From Phycisphaerales bacterium (GTDB lineage: Bacteria; Planctomycetota; Phycisphaerae; Phycisphaerales; SM1A02): a stretch of DNA of 12,054 bases. A program made the position numbers and the translations under genes. This document shows, in pieces, positions 1 through 5,054 of the stretch (the stretch's first letter is position 1; every line of letters starts with the position of its first letter). The notes under the pieces are model-generated. The model did no database searches. It saw only the letters and a program-made list of their open reading frames with translations, and was not told the origin of the DNA. The stretch is taken from assembly GCA_022447165.1 (NCBI GenBank), contig JAKVBR010000033.1:1-12054 (forward strand). The letters run 5' to 3'.

Positions 1-668
1 GAACGGAGTGTGATGGTTCGCTCTTTCATCCCTGGAAGTGTTGCGATTGGAATGTGTGTTCCAGTTAATACAAGTTTGTCATAAACTTCGTCAGCAAGAA
101 CGATTGCATCGTGGTTGATAGCAAGTTCTGCAATGAGCCCGAGTTCTTGAGTTGTCAGCACGCGGCCAGTTGGGTTGTGGGGCGTATTGACAATAATCAT
201 CTTGGTATTGTCTGAGAACGCATTTCGCAACTCTTCCTCATCTAAGGTGAAAGCGGGTGCATGAAGCGTGACAATTTTGACCTTTGCTCCTGCCATGGAA
301 AGGCATGCGAGGTATGAATCATAGAACGGTTCGATGACGATGACTTCATCACCTTCGTTAATGAGACCGAGAATCGATGCTGCAATTGTTTCGGTCGAGC
401 CGCACGTAACTGTAACTTCATCCATTGGATTCGTTTCTGTTTGAAACGTTTGAGCGATTGCATTGACGAGTTTTGGATGACCTGCTGAACGTGAATATTG
501 ATTCTCGTTATCTCGGATTGCTTTGATCGCCGCTTCCTTAATGAACTCTGGAGCTGGAAAATCAGGGAACCCCTGCCCCAAATTGATTGCATCATTCTCA
601 ATTGCAATCCTGCTCCATGTCGCAAAGCATGATTCCCCGAACGTCGATAATCGTTTCGCTGTACTCAT
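1..668 (-). CDS. Class I/II PLP-dependent aminotransferase (kynurenine/methionine aminotransferase-like), C-terminus outside window
   Basis: The minus-strand frame is open from an ATG at 668 to the window edge, giving 222 residues of a family that normally has about 385-390. Visible family motifs are NLGQGFPDFPAP (residues 29-40), CGSTETI (89-95), EPFYDSY (113-119), NTPHNPTGRV (161-170, with the conserved Asn165) and LADEVYDKL (191-199, Asp193 contacting the PLP pyridine nitrogen). The Schiff-base lysine would lie just beyond the edge. The LGQGFPDF start is typical of kynurenine-oxoglutarate/glutamine transaminase K, the methionine aminotransferase YbdL and some DapC-type enzymes, so the exact amino acid substrate is not resolved. 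The ATG is fixed by an in-frame TGA 12 codon bases upstream. There is no Shine-Dalgarno sequence; a TGATATGAT extended -10-like box sits at 675-683. A REP-like element lies 16 bases upstream of the start, so the promoter may be inside or beside it. Likely cytoplasmic. Confidence 0.93.
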   Translation of the reverse strand, partial: MSTAKRLSTFGESCFATWSRIAIENDAINLGQGFPDFPAPEFIKEAAIKAIRDNENQYSRSAGHPKLVNAIAQTFQTETNPMDEVTVTCGSTETIAASILGLINEGDEVIVIEPFYDSYLACLSMAGAKVKIVTLHAPAFTLDEEELRNAFSDNTKMIIVNTPHNPTGRVLTTQELGLIAELAINHDAIVLADEVYDKLVLTGTHIPIATLPGMKERTITLR

Positions 669-684
669 TTCACTATCATATCAC

Positions 685-787
685 TGGGTCTGACACAGGG
701 CCTGACCCCCAAAAACACGAGTTAACTTATTTGACAGCAGATAGTTACAGGGGGACACGTCAGGGGTCTGACCCCGTGTCAGACCCT
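685..787. repeat. REP/MITE-like element with imperfect 25-bp inverted ends (GGGTCTGACAC...)
   Basis: Bases 686-710 (GGGTCTGACACaGGGcCtGACCCC plus one) and the reverse complement of 762-786 (GGGTCTGACACgGGGtCaGACCCC plus one) agree at 21 of 25 positions and face each other across 51 unremarkable bases. The right arm contains the perfect short palindrome GGGGTC-T-GACCCC at 763-775. There is no open frame for a transposase inside, so the element would be non-autonomous. GGGTCTGACAC/GGGGTCAGACCCC palindromes are, from general knowledge, the type dispersed by REP-associated Y1 tyrosine transposases; that link is inference because no other copy or transposase is in the window. It sits between two minus-strand genes: its right end supplies the stop codon of the ferredoxin fragment and its left end abuts the aminotransferase leader. 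Confidence 0.7.
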
Positions 788-1039
788 AAAGGAAGGTGCA
801 AGAAAAATGGTTTGTGGTTCTGAGGGGCAGACGTAGATGCACATTCCGCAGCCAGTACACGATTTCGCATGGACCTGCGGTTTGTCATGTACAAGCGAAA
901 TTGCACCTTCTACCTGGCAGTGCGAAACACACTCTTCGCACTGCCTTCCTTGAAACGCAAAACACTGTGATTCGTTAATCACTGCAAGGCCCATTTCAAG
1001 AGGCACATCAAATCGAAGTACTCCACAATGAGTTATCAT
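779..1039 (-). CDS. Short NapG/MauM-type 4Fe-4S ferredoxin, probably a truncated remnant
   Basis: From ATG 1039 the frame encodes 86 residues with two [4Fe-4S] cysteine sets: C-x7-C-x2-C-x3-C (CFAFQGRQCEECVSHC) and C-x2-C-x2-C-x3-C-P (CTGCGMCIYVCP). The stretch MGLAVINESQCFAFQGRQC matches the second half of NapG/MauM ferredoxins (E. coli type M-G-x-A...C-L-x-x-x-G-L-R-C-D-x-C), the electron-transfer partners of periplasmic nitrate reductase and methylamine dehydrogenase. The first two clusters and the N-terminal region of that family are absent, and the upstream sequence runs straight into the symporter gene. The last codons and the TGA come from the repeat at 685-787. It is therefore probably a 3' gene fragment, but a start at ATG 994 (MGLAVIN) would give a 71-residue dicluster ferredoxin of ordinary size, so a working small protein is possible. 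No nitrate reductase genes are nearby. Confidence 0.55.
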   Translation of the reverse strand: MITHCGVLRFDVPLEMGLAVINESQCFAFQGRQCEECVSHCQVEGAISLVHDKPQVHAKSCTGCGMCIYVCPSEPQTIFLAPSFRV

Positions 1040-1043
1040 TGTG
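1024..1043. promoter_or_regulatory. Perfect 8-4-8 dyad, operator-like, upstream of the symporter
   Basis: CACAATGA (1024-1031) and TCATTGTG (1036-1043) are exact reverse complements around GTTA. The dyad ends four bases before the symporter ATG at 1048 and contains TATCAT (1034-1039), a five-of-six match to a -10 hexamer. This placement fits a repressor site over a promoter, or a hairpin at the 5' end of the message. The ferredoxin ATG (1039) also lies inside it. No regulator gene is in the window to pair with it. Confidence 0.5.
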
Positions 1044-1047
1044 AAGC

Positions 1048-2793
1048 ATGACGACCATTGACTGGGTAATCGTTGGGCTCTACATCGCAATCGCTATTGG
1101 TATTGGGGCTTGGTTCACAAAACGAGCAAGTCAAGGCACAAGTGACTTTTTTGTAGCGGGCCGCTCTCTTGGATGGTTTGTTGCGGGCACTTCAATCGTC
1201 GCAACGACATTTGCAGCAGACACGCCCGTATTTGTTGCTGGCATGTCGCGCATTGAAGGCATCTCGGCAAACTGGTTCTGGTGGAGTGTTTTAATTGGGC
1301 AAGTTGCAACTGCAACTATATTTGCAAAACTCTGGCGTAGAAGTGAGGTGCTCACTGATGTTGAATTTGTGCAGTTCCGCTATGGAAGCGGAATGTACAC
1401 AACAATACTGAGACTCTTTAAGTCGCTCTTTAACGGCGTCTTTTTTAACTGCGTCGTAATGGCAGCAGTCACGCTTGCAATGGTCAAAGTCACGACCGTT
1501 CTCCTCGATTTAAATCCCGACAACTGGTACTCCGTACTTGGACTGTTTGAGATTAACTCAACTTGGCTTGTCTTGCTTACACTTGGCGCGGTAGGCCTTG
1601 TGTACTCGGCACTCTCCGGCTTGTACGGCGTTGTGTACACCGACATGGTCCAGTTTGTGTTAGCAATGGTCGGCTCGATTGGACTTGCAGTCATTGCATA
1701 TTTAGATGCATCATCAGGCGAAGGACTTATGGCAAAACTCCAAGCAAGTCCAGACTTTAACGGAGAACTCTTACAGTTCTTCCCACGTTTTAATGAACTC
1801 AGTTGGCCACTCTTTATTTTTGTTGTGTACATCATGATGCTCTGGTGGTCATCAGCACCCGGAAAGGGTTATTCTGTGCAGCGACTGCTCGCTACAAACA
1901 GCGAACGCGATGCGAAACTCGCATTCCTTTGGTACGCATTCCTTCATTACGTCATTCGTCCTTGGCCTTGGATTGTCGTTGGCATTCTGTCGCTCATCTA
2001 CTTCCCGGGCATCGAAGATTCAGAAACTGCATTCCCGCTGATGATTGACCACTTCCTTCCTGCGGGCCTCAAAGGTGTCATGGTCGCTGCGATGCTTGCT
2101 GCATTTATGTCAACGATTGACACACACTTAAACTGGGGTGCGTCGTATGTAGTCAATGACGTCTATGAACCGTACATCAATCCAAACGCACCACAAAAAC
2201 ATTACGTGTTGATTGCTCGCGCAACAATGGTTGTCATCATGGTGCTTGCAATCATCGCAACGACGCTCATTCCGAGCATTTTGGATGCGTTCAAATTCAT
2301 TGGCGTTTTCTTTGCAGGACTCGGCACTGTCCTCATCGCAAGATGGTTCTGGTGGCGAGTCAACGCCAAAACTGAAATCGTTGCACTCGCTTCAACAATC
2401 ATCATCGCAACGTTAACGCTCAAGTTCCTGCCCAATACTACTGTCGATGGGGTCACCAAGGACCTCTTTACCCTTCGCGTGCTCATTACGACAATGAGTG
2501 TTGCAGCGATTTGGATTACCTTTGCAATCTTTGATTCCAAACTTCCAACAGAAGCAGACGTCGCATTTCATGAAAAGATGCAGATTGGTGGCAAGGGCTG
2601 GAACAAAGTGTCAGCAGTTCAATCGAAGTTGCCCGAAGGTATCGTCGAATGGATTTTGGTCATGGCAATACTGCTTTGCATTTTGCTTGGCACAGGCAAA
2701 GTCATCTTCCACGAATGGGGAGTTGGCTTAGCATTACTTGCAGTTGCAGTAGTGCTTATGGTTCCATTCATTCGCTCGTTAAAGCGAGCATGA
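1048..2793 (+). CDS. Sodium:solute symporter family (SSS/SSF) transporter
   Basis: A 581-residue inner-membrane protein expected to import an organic solute with Na+. It has many hydrophobic segments, roughly at 5-22, 45-66, 78-94, 128-154, 172-190, 199-218, 254-268, 293-318, 340-358, 387-410, 415-433, 445-460, 478-495, 533-548 and 555-575, consistent with the family's LeuT-like fold plus extra helices. Family landmarks are SDFFVAGRSLGW (32-43), the signature-like GLYGVVYTDMVQFVLA (191-206), PGKGYSVQRLLATNS (271-285) and AAFMSTIDTHLNWGASY (351-367). The STIDTHLNW segment corresponds to the TM8 region that holds the Na2-site Ser/Thr in characterised members. The DTHLNWGASYVVNDVY version is a subfamily whose substrate I cannot name. 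The ATG at 1048 fits the usual N-terminus; there is no clear Shine-Dalgarno sequence. The gene converges on the FG-GAP gene, and the frameshifted tail of that gene overlaps its last 15 bases. Confidence 0.93.
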   Translation: MTTIDWVIVGLYIAIAIGIGAWFTKRASQGTSDFFVAGRSLGWFVAGTSIVATTFAADTPVFVAGMSRIEGISANWFWWSVLIGQVATATIFAKLWRRSEVLTDVEFVQFRYGSGMYTTILRLFKSLFNGVFFNCVVMAAVTLAMVKVTTVLLDLNPDNWYSVLGLFEINSTWLVLLTLGAVGLVYSALSGLYGVVYTDMVQFVLAMVGSIGLAVIAYLDASSGEGLMAKLQASPDFNGELLQFFPRFNELSWPLFIFVVYIMMLWWSSAPGKGYSVQRLLATNSERDAKLAFLWYAFLHYVIRPWPWIVVGILSLIYFPGIEDSETAFPLMIDHFLPAGLKGVMVAAMLAAFMSTIDTHLNWGASYVVNDVYEPYINPNAPQKHYVLIARATMVVIMVLAIIATTLIPSILDAFKFIGVFFAGLGTVLIARWFWWRVNAKTEIVALASTIIIATLTLKFLPNTTVDGVTKDLFTLRVLITTMSVAAIWITFAIFDSKLPTEADVAFHEKMQIGGKGWNKVSAVQSKLPEGIVEWILVMAILLCILLGTGKVIFHEWGVGLALLAVAVVLMVPFIRSLKRA

Positions 2794-2865
2794 ACCCCAG
2801 TTTCCAATAACTTGAAGAAGGCCTGTCACATTGACTGAACCGTCGCTGTTGAGATCTTCACTGCA
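2779..2865 (-). pseudogene. Out-of-frame dockerin-like module, detached C-terminus of the FG-GAP gene
   Basis: The minus strand reads CSEDLNSDGSVNV followed by TGLLQVIGNWGSCSL and TAA, a clean copy of the EF-hand-like half-module seen in both tailed proteins here (compare CPEDLNDDGNVNV at the end of the 8113-9114 gene). It has no start codon of its own. Dropping one T from the TT at minus-strand positions 2873-2872 joins it in frame to the FG-GAP protein as WGDC-SGC-SEDLN, which parallels WGPC-NGC-PEDLN in the other protein exactly. The simplest reading is a one-base insertion that shortened the FG-GAP protein by 30 residues (653 to 623). A sequencing or assembly error is equally possible. 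The module's TAA lies inside the last codons of the convergent symporter gene. Confidence 0.65.
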
Positions 2866-2869
2866 ACCA

Positions 2870-4741
2870 CTAACAATCACCCCAATTTGCAATGAAGAGC
2901 AGCAAATCATCAACGTTTACTACTTCGTTTCCATCTAAATCACAAATCGAATACTCGCCACCTTGAACAGGGCCCCAATGTGCAAGAAAGATGAGCAAGT
3001 CGTCAACTCCAGTTACTCCATCTTGATTAAAATCAGATAGGCATTCACAGTCATCTGGAATCCCATTTTGATTGATGTCGAGTTGCTCTCCAATCTCGAT
3101 TTCAAATGCATCATTTTGACAGTTGCGATTGCAATCAAATGCGAACTCGAATTCATCTTCCACGATACGGATGATTTGATTTGCATTTACGTTAGATATT
3201 GAATGAGTGATTCCTGATGGCCATTCGATAACAAGTTCCGCGATGACTAGACTGTCAGCTAAGCCAAAATGAATTCTAAGCATATCTTGGGCGTTATAAC
3301 CATAACCACTTTGCAAATCTCTGATTTGTCTCATCTCACCGTTAGCGGTTTCATGTAACACCGTCACTCGCGTTCCAATACCGGTTCGATTTGAAGTAGT
3401 ACCACAAAGTTCTATCTCAATCCAGTTATTACTATTGCGTGACATGTTTTTGAGTAATTGGTTTTGGCCGACACCCGGACTCGTGGGTGAGCCACCTACT
3501 GTGTAGAGTTCAAGCCAGCCATCGTTATCAACATCTGTCCAAGTAGCCGTTGCGTCATTGTGTACTCCCTCAGCTAATGTCCCAGACGCAACATTCGTAA
3601 ATGTCGCATCACCATTGTTTCTGAACAGCCTGTTGTAAGGGTTGCTTGTACCAAATGATACGACGTACAAGTCGAGATAGCCATCATTGTCAAAGTCAGC
3701 CATTGAAACCCCTCTTGTCCTAACGTTTTCATAGATTCCTGCTTCTACTGTGATATCCGTAAATGTTCCGTCACCATTATTCTTAAACAACCTATTGTGA
3801 GCAGGGATATCGGATCCAAGCGAGTTGCCAACAAGAATATCCATCCAGCCGTCATTGTTTACATCGCCCCACACTACCCCTCGACCATGCCCTGGATCAG
3901 CAACTCCAGCAATCTCTGCAACATTCTTGAATTCGCCATTTCCTAAATTTTTGAACAGAGCATTTCTACGTAACCACACTGGCAAAGAATCTTGAGAACC
4001 ATTAGTGATATAGACGTCAGGGAGCCCATCATTATCATAATCACACCAAGCAACTCCTCGACCTTCTGAATAAACTTGATTTAACGCTGAATCGATTCGC
4101 TCAAAATTCCCGCCGCCAACATTCATCATAATCCAGTTCTGTTGGTTATCACCTCCGGAATTTGCCACACACAAATCTATGAGGCCATCATTATCAATGT
4201 CTTGCCAAGCCACACCTCGAGGAGTCATCCAATACATTGCTAATGGATCACCATTCGTAATATCAAGAAATTCGCCAGTAGACGTTTGTTGAAGAAGATA
4301 GTTTCTGTCTTCACCAAAGTTTGTACTTTGGCCAACAAACAAATCAACTAGACCATCATTGTTTACATCAGCCCAAGCTGAGTGATGTGATAAGTCTGAA
4401 CCAATCGCCAATTCATCAGTAGTCACATCAACAAACTCTCCATTGCCAACGTTTTTTAACAATTGATTAGGGGAGCCTATTAAAACACCGTCAACACGTT
4501 GTCCAAAATGAGATAAGTACAGGTCCATAAAACCATCATTATCAAAGTCACACCACGCGGAACCTCGATGCCGTTCATGATTTTCTCCTGCAACCAATGA
4601 AGATGCGATATTTTCCCAATGTGTCACTGAAGCAAAATTGTTCCGATTCTCCGTTCGTTGTGCAGAAGATAAATGCACAAAGGTAGACAAGAAAACCACT
4701 GTCGAGAAGCAACAAAAGTTTCCGCGTAATTTAGCGTTCAT
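2870..4741 (-). CDS. Exported FG-GAP/VCBS repeat protein with ASPIC/UnbV domain and dockerin-like tail
   Basis: A 623-residue secreted or surface protein. Residues 1-27 form a signal peptide (MNAKLRGN, hydrophobic core, HLSSA before Gln28). Seven calcium-binding FG-GAP motifs follow, starting at residues 65, 125, 181, 234, 293, 349 and 403 (DFDNDGFMDLYL, DVNNDGLVDLFV, DIDNDGLIDLCV and so on), spaced 53-60 residues, as expected of a seven-bladed propeller like the integrin alpha head. Residues 439-520 form an ASPIC/UnbV domain (GIGTRV, LQSGYGYNAQ, LVIEWPSG). DINQNGIPDDCE (555-566) and a dockerin-like pair (567-623: DFNQDG...HWGP, DLDGNEVVNVDDLLLFIANWGDC) close the protein. Function is unknown; adhesion or glycan binding is inference. 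The ATG is fixed by an in-frame TAA two codons upstream and lacks its own Shine-Dalgarno sequence. A third tail module is present just beyond the stop in another frame. Confidence 0.92.
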   Translation of the reverse strand: MNAKLRGNFCCFSTVVFLSTFVHLSSAQRTENRNNFASVTHWENIASSLVAGENHERHRGSAWCDFDNDGFMDLYLSHFGQRVDGVLIGSPNQLLKNVGNGEFVDVTTDELAIGSDLSHHSAWADVNNDGLVDLFVGQSTNFGEDRNYLLQQTSTGEFLDITNGDPLAMYWMTPRGVAWQDIDNDGLIDLCVANSGGDNQQNWIMMNVGGGNFERIDSALNQVYSEGRGVAWCDYDNDGLPDVYITNGSQDSLPVWLRRNALFKNLGNGEFKNVAEIAGVADPGHGRGVVWGDVNNDGWMDILVGNSLGSDIPAHNRLFKNNGDGTFTDITVEAGIYENVRTRGVSMADFDNDGYLDLYVVSFGTSNPYNRLFRNNGDATFTNVASGTLAEGVHNDATATWTDVDNDGWLELYTVGGSPTSPGVGQNQLLKNMSRNSNNWIEIELCGTTSNRTGIGTRVTVLHETANGEMRQIRDLQSGYGYNAQDMLRIHFGLADSLVIAELVIEWPSGITHSISNVNANQIIRIVEDEFEFAFDCNRNCQNDAFEIEIGEQLDINQNGIPDDCECLSDFNQDGVTGVDDLLIFLAHWGPVQGGEYSICDLDGNEVVNVDDLLLFIANWGDC

Positions 4742-4793
4742 TGCTTAACAAGAATGCCTCGTGTACGAGAGTGAATGGATGCAGTGGTAGCAC
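4731..4793 (-). CDS. Possible 20-codon leader ORF overlapping the FG-GAP start codon
   Basis: On the minus strand a strong Shine-Dalgarno sequence GGAGG (4804-4800) is followed after six bases by GTG (4793-4791). The frame reads (M)LPLHPFTLVHEAFLLSNER and stops at TAA 4733-4731, eight bases past the ATG of the FG-GAP gene, which has no ribosome site of its own. This arrangement would allow translational coupling of the larger gene to the leader. The peptide resembles nothing I know, and the ORF is short enough to arise by chance. It contains a CTCGT-GT-ACGAG dyad (4758-4769). Confidence 0.28.
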   Translation of the reverse strand: MLPLHPFTLVHEAFLLSNER

Positions 4794-4810
4794 AAGTTTC
4801 CTCCGAGATT

Positions 4811-4839
4811 ATCTTAGAACCAATTTGTAAATATGCAAA
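4811..4839 (-). promoter_or_regulatory. Candidate sigma70-type promoter for the FG-GAP gene
   Basis: On the minus strand TTTGCA (4839-4834) and TAAGAT (4816-4811) are separated by 17 bases; each matches four of six consensus bases. Transcription would begin near 4804, about 63 bases before the FG-GAP ATG. That would place the GGAGG of the possible leader ORF at the very 5' end of the message, which weakens either the promoter or the leader interpretation. It lies downstream of the tRNA terminator, so an independent promoter is expected in this gap. Confidence 0.3.
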
Positions 4840-4849
4840 GAAAATGCGT

Positions 4850-4882
4850 AAAAAAAGACCTCGCAATAAATGCAGGGTCTTT
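4850..4882 (-). terminator. Rho-independent terminator of tRNA-Ser
   Basis: Reading the minus strand, AAAGACC (4882-4876) pairs with GGTCTTT (4860-4854) around a 15-base loop that can add a small GCA/TGC pair, and the stem runs into an uninterrupted T tract reaching 4850. It begins seven bases after the tRNA 3' end. The stem is short with few G-C pairs, but position and T tract fit a tRNA terminator. Confidence 0.7.
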
Positions 4883-4888
4883 ATCAAC

Positions 4889-4977
4889 GGACAGGGCGGG
4901 ATTCGAACCCGCGGTACCGGTATAACCAGTACGCCGGTTTAGCAAACCGGTGCCTTCAGCCGCTCGGCCACCTGTCC
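4889..4977 (-). tRNA. tRNA-Ser (anticodon GCT)
   Basis: An 89-nt class II tRNA. The acceptor stem GGACAGG pairs with CCTGTCC. The anticodon stem CCGGT/ACCGG holds loop TTGCTAA with anticodon GCT (minus-strand 4943-4941), reading AGC and AGT serine codons. A long variable arm (TACTGGT...ACCGGTA) is typical of tRNA-Ser, and the T arm is GCGGG-TTCGAAT-CCCGC. The 3' CCA is not encoded (the next bases are GTT), so it must be added by CCA transferase. The gene is monocistronic, lying between the divergent fusion-enzyme gene and the downstream FG-GAP gene. Confidence 0.97.
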
Positions 4978-5034
4978 TGAGGACTGAGCAGTTTACCACA
5001 GATTCATGCCACATAACTACTCTAATGCTGAGAA

Positions 5035-5043
5035 TGATATGAT
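5035..5043 (+). promoter_or_regulatory. Extended -10-like box (TGATATGAT) before the fusion-enzyme gene
   Basis: TGATATGAT is an extended -10 element (TGn plus TATGAT, five of six) ending 11 bases before ATG 5055. No good -35 hexamer is seen at 16-18 bases. A start site near 5050 would leave only a few untranslated bases, matching the absence of a Shine-Dalgarno sequence. The same nine bases occur, on the minus strand, just before the aminotransferase ATG (683-675). Confidence 0.3.
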
Positions 5044-5054
5044 TGCACTCTCAC

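Noticed and set aside
242..625. 127-codon minus-strand frame inside the aminotransferase
   Set aside because: A neighbouring frame in the same strand carries all aminotransferase motifs; this one is arginine/glutamine-rich shadow sequence.
731..760. TTGACA at 731-736 as a plus-strand promoter
   Set aside because: No -10 hexamer lies 16-18 bases downstream and no plus-strand gene follows within reach.
1380..1835. 151-codon minus-strand frame opposite the symporter
   Set aside because: It is antisense to conserved transmembrane segments and resembles no protein family.
4814..5014. Open frame of 66 codons on the minus strand
   Set aside because: It runs straight through the tRNA-Ser gene and its terminator.
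5043..5054. TTG start giving four more residues on the fusion enzyme
   Set aside because: The TTG overlaps a -10-like TATGAT and a normal ATG follows four codons later.
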